From contig JAMOQI010000005.1 in the NCBI GenBank assembly GCA_027064095.1, positions 1 to 64,000 of the forward strand: 64,000 nucleotides of DNA. The letters are read 5' to 3'. Position numbers and translations under genes: made by a program. The stretch comes from Bacteroidales bacterium. Lineage in GTDB: Bacteria > Bacteroidota > Bacteroidia > Bacteroidales > UBA1556. Positions within the stretch are counted from its first letter, which is position 1. Each line of letters begins with the position of its first letter. This document shows, in pieces, positions 42,510-53,112 of this stretch. The notes beneath the pieces were generated by a model that was not told the DNA's origin, did no database searches, and saw only the letters and a program-made list of their open reading frames with translations.

Positions 42510-43517
42510 ATGCGATTATTATTTAGTAGTTTTATCCTAATTAGCTTGGTTGTTATTTCTTCTTGTGGAAATAGTAATGTGAAAAAAACAAAAGCTCCTA
42601 TCAATAAAATTGAAGAACTTTCAAAAAATATTCAATCAAATCCTAATAAGCTAGAGTTATATATCGAAAGAGCAAACTTATATATACAAAAAAATAACAT
42701 CAATAATGCAATTATTGATTATCAGAAAGCAATAAGTATTGCTCCTGACAGTATTACATACTATATGAAAATTGCAGATTTATTTTTGCAACAAGGACAG
42801 ATAAAAAACACTCTAGATATTCTTAATAAAGTTACTAAAGTAAACCCTAACTACACTCAAGCATGGATAAAAATAGGAGAAATTCACCTTATGTTTAAGA
42901 AATATCCTGAGGTATTTAAATATGCTAATAAAGCTTTAGAAATTGATCCTTATAATGATAAGGCTTTTTTCTTAAAGGCATATGCTTATAAAGAAAATGC
43001 CGATACAAATAAAGCAATTGATAATTTTCAACAATGTTTAAAATTCAATCCCAACAATTACGAAGCTAATGTGGAACTTGGAATTCTATTTATGGGTTTG
43101 AAAAACAAACTTGCTATCAACTATTTTGAAAATGCTATTTCACTTGATAGCAGTAAAATACTGGCATACTATGATTTGGGACTATTTTACCAAGATAATG
43201 ATATGCTCAATGAGGCAATGGCAACCTATAAAAAACTAAATAAAATTGACCCTTCATTTCCAAATAGCTATTATAATATTGGATATATCTATCTGCAAAT
43301 ACTTAATATCTCTGAAGAATCAATTCCTTATTTTACAAAAGCAATAGAAGTCAAACCTGACTATTATCAAGCTTATTTTAATTTAGGACTTGCTCATGAA
43401 AAACTTGGTGATATATTAAATGCAGAAAAAAACTATAAAGAAGCATTGCGAATAAATCCAAATTATAATCATGCTATAACAGCATTAAATAGAGTTCAGG
43501 AAATAATCAATAAATAA
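42510..43517 (+). CDS. TPR lipoprotein
   Basis: Lipobox ISSCGN; multiple TPR units (YYNIGYIYLQ.., AYFNLGLAHEKLGD..). Confidence 0.85.
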   Translation: MRLLFSSFILISLVVISSCGNSNVKKTKAPINKIEELSKNIQSNPNKLELYIERANLYIQKNNINNAIIDYQKAISIAPDSITYYMKIADLFLQQGQIKNTLDILNKVTKVNPNYTQAWIKIGEIHLMFKKYPEVFKYANKALEIDPYNDKAFFLKAYAYKENADTNKAIDNFQQCLKFNPNNYEANVELGILFMGLKNKLAINYFENAISLDSSKILAYYDLGLFYQDNDMLNEAMATYKKLNKIDPSFPNSYYNIGYIYLQILNISEESIPYFTKAIEVKPDYYQAYFNLGLAHEKLGDILNAEKNYKEALRINPNYNHAITALNRVQEIINK

Positions 43518-43536
43518 ACCCAAAATATATAACATT

Positions 43537-45645
43537 ATGAAAACTAGTATATTTTCATTTCTAATCTTAGCAATAGTATTATTTTCATGCGACAATATTA
43601 CTACTGAAAAGAAAGATGCAAATTTCCAACAGAAAACAACAACAGACGAAACATCAATTGATAAAATCACTTCTGATGGTATAATGACACCGGAAGTATT
43701 ATGGTCTTTAGGAAGAGTTTCCGATATTCAAATTTCACCAGATGGTAGCAAGATTTTATTTGGAATAAGCAAATATAGCGTTAAAGAAAACAAAGGTGAT
43801 AGAAATCTTTACATAATGGATATTGACGGAACCAACCTTAAACAGATTACTAATTTCAAAGGTAGTGAATATAACGGAGTATGGCGCCCTGACGGTAAGA
43901 TGATTGGTTTTTTATCTCATAAAAGCGGAAGTACTCAAATATGGGAAATGAATATTGATGGTAGTAATTTAAAACAGTCAAGTAATATTAAAGGTGGTAT
44001 TACAGCTTTCAAATACAGTCCTAAAGGAGATAAAATTCTTTATACTGCTGATGTAAAAGTTGACAATAATATCCATGATATTTACCCTGATTTACCAAAA
44101 GCAAATGCAAAAATTTATGACGAACTCATGTATCGACATTGGGATCATTGGGCAGATGAGTTTTACAGTCATGTATTTGTAACAGACTACAAAAATGGAA
44201 GCATAAGCAATGGTAATGACTTAATGAAAGGAGAACGCTATAATGCGCCACGTGAACCTTTTAATGGAATGGAAGATATCAATTGGAGCCCTGATGGTAG
44301 TAAAGTTTCTATCAGTTATAAAAGACTTACGGGTAAAAATTATGCACTAAGTACAAATTCTGAGGTATATATTTATAATCTTGAAAATGGTAGCAATCAA
44401 TGCATTACAAAGGATGGCTTTGAGGGCTATGATGATGGCGCTACGTGGTCTCCTAATGGAAAAATGATTGCGTGGAGCAGTATGGCAACACCAGGCTTTG
44501 AATCTGATAAAAATAGAATTATGATTCATAATTTTGAAACAGGAGAAACAATAGATTACAGTAAAGGCTTTGATCAAAGTTCTAGTAGTTTTGTTTTTAG
44601 TGCTGATTCTAAAACACTATATTTTATTTCAGGAATTGAAGCTACATATCAAATATACTCTCTTGATATTGCCAGTAAATCTATCAAACAAATCACTAAA
44701 GGAGATCATAATTATAACTCAGTAGCAGTAGCAGGAAATAAGTTGATTGGCACAAAAATGAGCATGATATATCCTACTGAGATTTATTCTATTGATAATA
44801 ATGGTAATGAAAAACAGATTAGCTTTATAAATAAAGAAATTCTTGATAAAATAACACCAGCGAAATTTGAAAAACGCTGGGTGGCAACCACTGATGGAAA
44901 GAAGGAATTGGTATGGGTTATATTCCCTCCTAACTTCGATAAAACTAAAAAATACCCTACTTTATTATACTGTCAAGGAGGACCACAATCGGCAGTAAGT
45001 CAATTTTTTAGTTATCGATGGAATTTCCAAATAATGGCTTCAAATGGTTATATTGTAGTAGCTCCAAACCGAAGAGGTTTACCTACTTTTGGACAAGAAT
45101 GGAATGATCAGATAAGCGGTGACTACGGTGGACAAAATATGGATGATTACCTTTCTGCAATCGATGCTGTTGCCAAAGAAGATTATGTAGATAATAATAA
45201 TCTTGGAGCTATAGGCGCCAGCTATGGCGGATATAGTATTTATTGGTTGGCAGGACATCACGAAGGTAGATTTAAAGCTCTAATTTCGCATTGCGGAATT
45301 TACGATTTACCAAGTATGTATACTAGTACTGAAGAAACATTCTTTGTTCATCATGATTTAGGAGGTGCTGTTTGGGATAAACCACAGCCAAAAAGTTATA
45401 CAGAATTCAATCCTGCTAATTTTATTGGAAATTGGGACACACCTATCCTAGTAATTACCGGTGGCAATGATTTCAGAATTCCTTATACTCAATCTATGCA
45501 AGCATTTAATGCTGCTCAACTTCATGATATTCCAAGTAGATTCTTATTCTTCCCTAATGAATCACATTTTGTAGTTCAACCTCAAAATTCTATTCTATGG
45601 CAAAGAGAATTTAAAGGATTTCTTGATAAATATCTTAAAAATTAA
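43537..45645 (+). CDS. S9 family peptidase lipoprotein (acylaminoacyl/dipeptidyl peptidase-like)
   Basis: Lipobox LFSCDN; GASYGGYSIYWLAG, GGNDFRIPYTQSM, NESHFV. Confidence 0.9.
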   Translation: MKTSIFSFLILAIVLFSCDNITTEKKDANFQQKTTTDETSIDKITSDGIMTPEVLWSLGRVSDIQISPDGSKILFGISKYSVKENKGDRNLYIMDIDGTNLKQITNFKGSEYNGVWRPDGKMIGFLSHKSGSTQIWEMNIDGSNLKQSSNIKGGITAFKYSPKGDKILYTADVKVDNNIHDIYPDLPKANAKIYDELMYRHWDHWADEFYSHVFVTDYKNGSISNGNDLMKGERYNAPREPFNGMEDINWSPDGSKVSISYKRLTGKNYALSTNSEVYIYNLENGSNQCITKDGFEGYDDGATWSPNGKMIAWSSMATPGFESDKNRIMIHNFETGETIDYSKGFDQSSSSFVFSADSKTLYFISGIEATYQIYSLDIASKSIKQITKGDHNYNSVAVAGNKLIGTKMSMIYPTEIYSIDNNGNEKQISFINKEILDKITPAKFEKRWVATTDGKKELVWVIFPPNFDKTKKYPTLLYCQGGPQSAVSQFFSYRWNFQIMASNGYIVVAPNRRGLPTFGQEWNDQISGDYGGQNMDDYLSAIDAVAKEDYVDNNNLGAIGASYGGYSIYWLAGHHEGRFKALISHCGIYDLPSMYTSTEETFFVHHDLGGAVWDKPQPKSYTEFNPANFIGNWDTPILVITGGNDFRIPYTQSMQAFNAAQLHDIPSRFLFFPNESHFVVQPQNSILWQREFKGFLDKYLKN

Positions 45646-45689
45646 ATAATTAATAAGTTTTATTAAAAAGATAATTTTAGATGAGATTT

Positions 45690-45722
45690 ATTTGCCACTT
45701 TCTTAAAATGAAAGTGGCAAAT
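45690..45722 (+). terminator. 13-bp stem hairpin after S9 peptidase
   Basis: atttgccactttc-N7-gaaagtggcaaat. Confidence 0.7.
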
Positions 45723-45767
45723 TACATTACCAAAGTTTATTAAATATGTAAATCAAAGTAATTATTA

Positions 45768-47066
45768 ATGGATTATATTATAGGAATATTTTTTCTGTTA
45801 GCAGCAATATTTGCTATTTATAAAATTAAAATGTTTGGAACTAAAGGAATATCTAAACAATGGTTTATAATTGCTTTTGCTGTCAAAGTGATTTTAGCAG
45901 CTATAATGTTTTCTATGTATTCAAGAAATATTGAAGTACGGAAGAACGCCGATATTTTTAGGTATTACAAAGACTCAAAAGTAATTTCAAATACATTAAA
46001 ATCTAATCCTGCCAATTACTTTAAACTAATGTTGGGATATGACAACCAAAACTCAGACCTTTTACCTTATTATAAGTCAATGAATAATTGGGAATACAGT
46101 AATAACAATCAATTATTCTCGAATAACAGACTTATAATAAGATTTTTAGCATTTATTAATATATTTACTTTTGGTAGTTATTTTGCTGACATTGTTATTG
46201 CCATTTTTCTATCATTTATGGGCTTATTTTGGATATTTAGATTTTATAATTACCATATTGATAATAGAAAATGGATAATCTTTGCCATTGTATTTTTCTT
46301 TCCATCAATAGCTTTTTGGAGTTCTGGAATTCTAAAAGAAAGTTTATTATTTTTCGCCTTAGGCTTACTACTAAATTGCGGTAATTATGCTTTAAAAAAA
46401 CAAAAACCAATTTTGCGAACTATAATAGTTTTTATTGCATTATCAATTATTTTCAATATAAAAGCTTTTGTGTTTTTTATTTTACTACCTCCATTAATAG
46501 CATATTTATGGAACAAATTTAAACCCGGTAGAAGAACTATTATTCCATATTTTATCCTTAGTTTTATAGCATTTAGTTTTGCCAGTGAATCTAGCAAGAT
46601 AATAGATACAGGAGTATTTGACTTGCTGATAAATAAACAATTAGACTTTACTGAAGTAGCAATAAACACCAAAGCTAATAGCCTTATTAGTCCAATTTTA
46701 TTTAATGTTACTCCCCTTTCGGTTGTCCTAAATTCGCCTATAGCACTAATAAATACACTCTTTAGACCAATGTTGTGGGAGACTACAAACTTACAAATGA
46801 CAGCAGCTGCAATGGAAAATTTACTTCTTTTAATACTAATTTTTCTTATCGTGATATTTCCAAGTAAGAATGTCAATAATAAAAATCTATTTTGGTTTGG
46901 TTTAGTTTTTTCATTGAGTTATATGGTAATTATTGGATTAAGTACACCAGTATTAGGGGCATTATCAAGATATCGAGTTCCAGCTTTATTATTTTTGTTA
47001 TTGTCCTTGGTACAACTTATTGAAATTGATAGGATTGTAGAATTATTCAAAAAGAATACTAAATAA
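45768..47066 (+). CDS. polytopic membrane protein, possible glycan polymerase/glycosyltransferase-like
   Basis: About ten hydrophobic segments; FPSIAFWSSGILKESLLFF; no firm family. Confidence 0.5.
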   Translation: MDYIIGIFFLLAAIFAIYKIKMFGTKGISKQWFIIAFAVKVILAAIMFSMYSRNIEVRKNADIFRYYKDSKVISNTLKSNPANYFKLMLGYDNQNSDLLPYYKSMNNWEYSNNNQLFSNNRLIIRFLAFINIFTFGSYFADIVIAIFLSFMGLFWIFRFYNYHIDNRKWIIFAIVFFFPSIAFWSSGILKESLLFFALGLLLNCGNYALKKQKPILRTIIVFIALSIIFNIKAFVFFILLPPLIAYLWNKFKPGRRTIIPYFILSFIAFSFASESSKIIDTGVFDLLINKQLDFTEVAINTKANSLISPILFNVTPLSVVLNSPIALINTLFRPMLWETTNLQMTAAAMENLLLLILIFLIVIFPSKNVNNKNLFWFGLVFSLSYMVIIGLSTPVLGALSRYRVPALLFLLLSLVQLIEIDRIVELFKKNTK

Positions 47067-47072
47067 TTAATA

Positions 47073-47747
47073 ATGGTAAATAAACTAAAAAAGATATACA
47101 TATTCTCATTTATCGCTATACTGGTTTTATTGACACTTTTATACTTTAACAAATCTAAGCACAAACAAGATTCAATATTTTCCAATATACAATTAAATGA
47201 AGAACCAATACTTCCCAAAGGAAAATACTCTCCAAAACTAAAGCTCAGAAAGAATAGTTATAGATTGCACCGCAAAGTAGCTAAAAGAAAAGGTACAGAT
47301 GTAATTAATAGTTTTGATGAACTTACGCAATATATTAACAATGGTGAATTGATTAAGATAGAGAACAAACAAGGCTACGTAATACACAAATTGACCCATA
47401 GTAAGCCCTATTTAACCAAGAATTCGGCAAAGATATTAGAACAAATAGGACAACAATTTTATGCAGACACAGATGGTAAATCATATTTTACCGTAACCTC
47501 TCTTACAAGATCAAGTGGATCACAAAAAAAATTAAATAAGAGTAACATTAACGCTACAAAAGGTATAAGCACTCATTGCTATGGAGTTTCGTTTGATATT
47601 TCTTATATGCGCTTTAATGGAAAAAAAGAATGGAATGATCCGTTAAAAGTGAAGCTAGAATTAATACTTGCACAGTTACAGAAAGAAGGTAAAATTTATG
47701 TTCTCAGAGAGAAACAATCTGCTTGTTACCACATTACAGCAAGATAA
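47073..47747 (+). CDS. DUF5715-like (M15 peptidase-related) protein
   Basis: TSLTRSSGSQKKLNKSNINATKGISTHCYGVSFDISYM. Confidence 0.65.
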   Translation: MVNKLKKIYIFSFIAILVLLTLLYFNKSKHKQDSIFSNIQLNEEPILPKGKYSPKLKLRKNSYRLHRKVAKRKGTDVINSFDELTQYINNGELIKIENKQGYVIHKLTHSKPYLTKNSAKILEQIGQQFYADTDGKSYFTVTSLTRSSGSQKKLNKSNINATKGISTHCYGVSFDISYMRFNGKKEWNDPLKVKLELILAQLQKEGKIYVLREKQSACYHITAR

Positions 47748-47749
47748 AA

Positions 47750-47783
47750 AAAAGAGGCAATCTATTTTGTGACAGCCTCTTTT
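47750..47783. terminator. bidirectional hairpin between convergent genes
   Basis: aaaagaggc...gcctctttt. Confidence 0.65.
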
Positions 47784-47806
47784 AACACTATAAGAATAAA
47801 ATTGAT

Positions 47807-49174
47807 TTATTTTTTCAATTCAGCATTTATCTTTTTAAGATTCTCTAAATCTTTTGTTTGTTGATAAATACCTCTTAACATAATCATTGTGTTTCTATCA
47901 GTAGAGTCAAGCTTATGACATTTCTCAAGATAAGGCTTTGCTTCCAAAAGTAGATCAGTAGCCTCCTTCATTTTAGCATTATATTCCTTTGAAGCTGACA
48001 ATGGTAAATTATTAGCATCAGTAATCAAGATGGCAGCTTTATTATTAAGCATAGCACCCAAGTTATAAGCAGCATCAAAATAATCAGGCTTAAGCTCTAA
48101 AGCTTTAAGATAAGAAGCTTTACCATTATCAAATGCAATTTTTCTTGCTTCAGGAGTTGACGCAGTGTCATTCACCATTTTATCGTAGTTAGCACCAATA
48201 GCAAATTGTAATTGTGCATTTTTGGGATCTTTAGCAGCTGCTTGTTTCAATATAATTTCAGCTTCTTTAGCATTATCTGATTGTAGGTAAATATTTGCTT
48301 CAGTAAGAAGTAAATTCTGATTTTCAGGGATAATGGATCTACCAACTTTTATAACCTCAAGAGCCTTATCAATGTTATTAGCTCCAATATATAGATAAGC
48401 CAAACTCATATATAAATTAGCATTATCGGTTTTATTATCAACTAATTTAGTATAATACTTTATTGCAGTAGCAGTATCTTTCATTGATTCAGCAGCATAA
48501 CCAGTATACAAAATCAAATTATCATCTTTAGTACCCAATTCATTGTAAATCTTTTCAGCAAATTCAAAGTTATACAAAGCTTTTTCAAGGTCTTTAGCCT
48601 GGAAAAACTCAACACCATTATTATAGAAAAATTTTGCTACTCTATCTAATCCTATTTCTGCATTTTGTGGATTAAGCTCAATCTTGAAAAACTTAGGATC
48701 TAATTTAATAGACTCTTTATAAGAATCATAAGCAACTTCTAATAACTTGCCATCATCTTTAGCTTTAAACCCCTCTTCTCCAGGAAATTCATAATGATCA
48801 ACCTTTCCATTAGACATATAAATAATTAGATCGAAATTATAATACCAACGTTCACCGTTTTCTAATTTTCTATAATTTCTCTTGCTAATTGCCTCACCTA
48901 ATCTCTTTACAACTTCATCACCACTCACACCTTTCTCAATTCCGTCAGTCATATGAGAGAATGTAAATAGCTGAAGATAGATATTACCTCTATAAAACCA
49001 CGTTTTGGCTTCAACTTTAGTGTCTTCATTAAGAATTGCCTTATCAATTTCATCTTTTGCTTTATCAGGCATTCCATTTTTCAAATAACCATAGGCCGAT
49101 GCAACAACATTGCTCTGTGCCATACTTACATTTGCAACAATAGCAAATGTTAACATCAATATTAATTTTCTCAT
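47807..49174 (-). CDS. TPR-repeat secreted/periplasmic protein
   Basis: Signal peptide MRKLILMLTFAIVANVSMAQ; TPR units. Confidence 0.85.
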   Translation of the reverse strand: MRKLILMLTFAIVANVSMAQSNVVASAYGYLKNGMPDKAKDEIDKAILNEDTKVEAKTWFYRGNIYLQLFTFSHMTDGIEKGVSGDEVVKRLGEAISKRNYRKLENGERWYYNFDLIIYMSNGKVDHYEFPGEEGFKAKDDGKLLEVAYDSYKESIKLDPKFFKIELNPQNAEIGLDRVAKFFYNNGVEFFQAKDLEKALYNFEFAEKIYNELGTKDDNLILYTGYAAESMKDTATAIKYYTKLVDNKTDNANLYMSLAYLYIGANNIDKALEVIKVGRSIIPENQNLLLTEANIYLQSDNAKEAEIILKQAAAKDPKNAQLQFAIGANYDKMVNDTASTPEARKIAFDNGKASYLKALELKPDYFDAAYNLGAMLNNKAAILITDANNLPLSASKEYNAKMKEATDLLLEAKPYLEKCHKLDSTDRNTMIMLRGIYQQTKDLENLKKINAELKK

Positions 49175-49272
49175 CAGTATAAAATTTAGTATTTAATCTT
49201 GTAATAATTATATTAATAAACAAATAATGAGCCAAAGATACAACAATCATATCTTTAACTCATTATACAAAT

Positions 49273-51873
49273 CTAATCTTCTGTATTAGTATCTTGTTCG
49301 TTGTCCTCAGCCTTGCTTTCTGTATCCGAAGTACTATCAACAGATTCTTCAGAGCTAACGTTTTCCTCAAGATTTTCAGGGTCCTCTTCTTCGTCCATAT
49401 GGCTCACTTTAGCAACAGCAGCTATTGCATCACCTTCTTGTAGTTTTATTAGCCTTACGCCTTGAGTTGCTCTACCCATAACCCGCATATCAGTTACTGC
49501 CATTCTAATAACAATACCTGATTTATTAATAATCATAATATCATCAGTATCACTAACCTCCTTCAAGGCAATCAGCTTACCTGTTTTATCAGTGATATTG
49601 ATAGTTTTAACACCTTTTCCTCCTCTATTTGTTATTCTATAATCTTCTACAGATGAACGTTTTCCGTATCCATTCTCAGAAACAACTAAAATATTAGATT
49701 CAGCACTAGAGACACAAATCATTCCTACCACTCTATCCCCTTCTTCCATTCTGATTCCTCTAACTCCACTAGCATTTCTGCCCATTGGTCTAACTTTCTC
49801 CTCTGGGAATCGTATTGCACGACCAGAATGGAGTGCCATCATAATATCACTCTTGCCATCAGTAAGCTTAGCTTCTATTAATTCATCTCCTTCTCTAACA
49901 GTAATAGCATTAATACCATTAACTCTAGGACGAGAATATGCTTCCACAGTTGTCTTCTTAATAACTCCATTCTTCGTAGCCATTATTATATAGTTGTTGT
50001 TTATATAATCTTGGTCTTTAATATCTTTAATAGTAATAAATGCTTTTACATTATCATTTCTATCAATATTTATCAAATTCTGTATTGCTCTTCCTTTTGA
50101 CGTTTTACCACCTTCAGGAATTTCAAAAACTCTCATCCAAAATACTTTACCAAATTCCGTAAAGAATAACATATAATTATGATTTGTAGAAGTAAATATA
50201 TACTCAATAAAATCTTCGTCCCTAGAGCTGGAACCTCTACTACCTCTACCACCTCTGTTCTGGATTCTATATTCAGAAAGTGGAGTTCTTTTAATATAAC
50301 CCATATGCGAAATAGTAACAACTACTTTCTCATTAGGTATAGTATCCTCTATTCGGAAATCTTCGGCAGAATACTCAATTTTACTCTTACGATCATCACC
50401 ATATTTTTCTTTAATCTCTACAAGTTCCTCTTTGATGATTTCCATTCTCCTTTCCTTACTTGCAAGAATTTCTTTAAGAGAATCTATCAATTTCATTAAT
50501 TCGTCGTAATCTTTTTTAACTTTTTCAACCTCCATTCCGGTAAGCTTTTGCAACCTCATATCAAGTATTGCTCTAGCTTGAATTTCAGATAACGTAAAAG
50601 TCTCCATTAAACCATTTCTAGCCTCTTCAGGAGTTTTAGAAGCACGAATCAATTTTATTACTTCGTCAAGATTATTTAACGCAATAATTAATCCTTCTAA
50701 TATATGAGCCTTCTTTTCAGCTTCTTTCAACTCGTATTGTGTTCTTCTAATCACAACCTCATGGCGATGTTCAACAAAATGCTTAATAATATCATAAAGA
50801 TTAAGCATCATAGGACGGCCTTTTACCAAAGCAATACTATTGATACTAAACGAAGACTGCAAAGCAGTGTATTGATATAGTTTGTTGAGAACAACATTAG
50901 TGACAGCATCTTTTCGTAGTTCATATACTACCCTTATACCATTTCTATCACTTTCGTCTCTAATATCTGCAATTCCTTCTATCTTCTTAGAATTTACTAA
51001 ATCAGCAGTTTTCTTTATCATATCAGACTTATTCACCTGATAAGGGATAGAAGTAACTATAATTTTATCTCTAGAACCATTTACTCCTTCTTCTAAAGTG
51101 CTTTCTCCTCGCATTACAATTCTTCCACGACCAGTCTCATAAGCATCCCTAACTCCTTCATACCCGTATATTACTCCACCTGTTGGAAAATCAGGAGCCT
51201 TGATATACTGCATTAATTCAGGAATAGTAATATCGTTATTATCAATATATGCAATACATCCGTTAATACTTTCAGTAAGATTGTGAGGAGCCATATTTGT
51301 TGCCATCCCCACAGCAATACCTGAAGTACCATTTACCAATAAGTTTGGAATTCGTGTTGGAAGTACTGTAGGTTCTTTTAATGTGTCATCAAAGTTTAAC
51401 TGAAAATCAACTGTATCTTTATCTAAATCACCGAGCATCTCTTCTGATATCTTCCTCAATCTAGCTTCAGTATAACGCATTGCTGCCGGACTATCACCAT
51501 CAATAGAACCAAAGTTACCTTGTCCATCTACTAAAGGATATCGCAATGACCAATCTTGTGCCATACGCACCATAGTATCATATACCGAACTATCACCATG
51601 TGGGTGATACTTACCCAAAACTTCACCAACAATTCTTGCCGATTTTTTATGTGGTTTATTAGAATATACACCTAAATCAAGCATTCCAAAAAGAACTCTT
51701 CTATGCACTGGTTTAAAACCATCTCTTACATCAGGTAAAGCTCTGCTCACAATCACTGACATAGAGTAATCGATATATGCTGATTTCATCTGTTTTTCGA
51801 TATCAACATTAACAATATGCCCGTGATTAAACTCTACATTTTCTAAATTTTCGTTATTTCCTTCTTCGGTCAT
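49273..51873 (-). CDS. gyrA: DNA gyrase subunit A
   Basis: [57 protein letters not shown]; acidic tail. Confidence 0.97.
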   Translation of the reverse strand: MTEEGNNENLENVEFNHGHIVNVDIEKQMKSAYIDYSMSVIVSRALPDVRDGFKPVHRRVLFGMLDLGVYSNKPHKKSARIVGEVLGKYHPHGDSSVYDTMVRMAQDWSLRYPLVDGQGNFGSIDGDSPAAMRYTEARLRKISEEMLGDLDKDTVDFQLNFDDTLKEPTVLPTRIPNLLVNGTSGIAVGMATNMAPHNLTESINGCIAYIDNNDITIPELMQYIKAPDFPTGGVIYGYEGVRDAYETGRGRIVMRGESTLEEGVNGSRDKIIVTSIPYQVNKSDMIKKTADLVNSKKIEGIADIRDESDRNGIRVVYELRKDAVTNVVLNKLYQYTALQSSFSINSIALVKGRPMMLNLYDIIKHFVEHRHEVVIRRTQYELKEAEKKAHILEGLIIALNNLDEVIKLIRASKTPEEARNGLMETFTLSEIQARAILDMRLQKLTGMEVEKVKKDYDELMKLIDSLKEILASKERRMEIIKEELVEIKEKYGDDRKSKIEYSAEDFRIEDTIPNEKVVVTISHMGYIKRTPLSEYRIQNRGGRGSRGSSSRDEDFIEYIFTSTNHNYMLFFTEFGKVFWMRVFEIPEGGKTSKGRAIQNLINIDRNDNVKAFITIKDIKDQDYINNNYIIMATKNGVIKKTTVEAYSRPRVNGINAITVREGDELIEAKLTDGKSDIMMALHSGRAIRFPEEKVRPMGRNASGVRGIRMEEGDRVVGMICVSSAESNILVVSENGYGKRSSVEDYRITNRGGKGVKTINITDKTGKLIALKEVSDTDDIMIINKSGIVIRMAVTDMRVMGRATQGVRLIKLQEGDAIAAVAKVSHMDEEEDPENLEENVSSEESVDSTSDTESKAEDNEQDTNTED

Positions 51874-52236
51874 CGTATATTATTTATAAAATATTGTCAA
51901 ATATAATGTATTTGTTTGATTTTCAATAATTTAAATTACTGTTTTAATTCTGAAAACCAGTTTACGAATTTAATAAAAAATGACTTAGAATTAACATAAA
52001 ATCCTGCTTTTATTATAAACAAATTCTTGTTGAAAAACTTAGACTATAATCAACTGATTATATATGTACTATATACTCTATATAAATAATTTTTATATGT
52101 ATATAAACACAAATAAGTGAATATTTGGATATGACTTTTTAGAGCTAAGAATAAAAGAATAATATCGACTATATTTCAACCAAATATTAACTAGTTAACC
52201 CACATTATTCATTCAGAAACAAAGAATAGTTTAATA

Positions 52237-52707
52237 TTAACGCAATCTATCAGCAGCTTTAACTAGCTTTTCATCTTTTCTAATACTTCTGTTAGCAAGA
52301 ATAAGCAATATTATAGTAACTATAGGAATATATGCTCCAAAATCATAAACCACCTTTTCATTTACATCTGCCAATTGACCTACCATATCAGCATAAACAA
52401 ATATGCTAATTAACAGAGCAATATTGACAAGAATATTAAACATATTTATTTTTAACTGCTGACTTCTATTTTTATATCTAAATATACTTACTCCTGCCAA
52501 TACACCAAGTAAAGCCGATAGAATTGCTATAGGCCAAATATTTGGAAGATCAGCACTAAAAGGCAGTTCTTCTACTCCTTCAAAACGAAAAACACCCATA
52601 TAAAAAACTCTTTCACCTGCCTGAAAAATTACCAAAGGTAAAAATGAAAAAACTGCAACTGCAACAAATACTAAACCTAAAAATACGCTTTGAATTCTCT
52701 GAATCAT
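52237..52707 (-). CDS. DUF4293 family membrane protein
   Basis: MIQRIQSVFLGL N-terminus and four TM helices typical of the family. Confidence 0.8.
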   Translation of the reverse strand: MIQRIQSVFLGLVFVAVAVFSFLPLVIFQAGERVFYMGVFRFEGVEELPFSADLPNIWPIAILSALLGVLAGVSIFRYKNRSQQLKINMFNILVNIALLISIFVYADMVGQLADVNEKVVYDFGAYIPIVTIILLILANRSIRKDEKLVKAADRLR

Positions 52708-53112
52708 AATATCAAAAATTGAAATATTTTAGCTCTTTAAATTAGTTGCAAATATATATCAAATCCTAAGAAAACCAGAAATAAATATTTTTTAATATTA
52801 TAAATAATTCACCTTAGCATCAATAAGTTGAATTTTGCTAAATTGTGCCTGCAAGAAAACTCTACAAGTTCACAATTGTTTCTTTTAAGAATATCCTTAA
52901 CTTTCTAACTGGTTGATACTCAAACACCAAAACTTTTTAAAGAAATAAAGCTCTCTACTATAATATTCCAATTCTAAAAATTTGACAGTTTTCTTACAAG
53001 CACTAAATAATTGAAAGAAGAACAAATAAAAGTCCACAAAAAAATATTCAATTAATTTATCAACAAACGATTTTACCTCTACCATTTTTTATAATTTTAC
53101 AGACCATTTTTT

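Noticed and set aside
46385-46876. 163-aa minus-strand ORF
   Set aside because: Antisense within the 45768-47066 membrane protein gene; no start context or family signal.
50179-50499. 106-aa plus-strand ORF
   Set aside because: Antisense to gyrA.
52897-53085. 62-aa minus-strand ORF upstream of dnaE
   Set aside because: Phe/Leu-rich translation of AT-rich intergenic DNA with no recognisable motif; cannot be supported.
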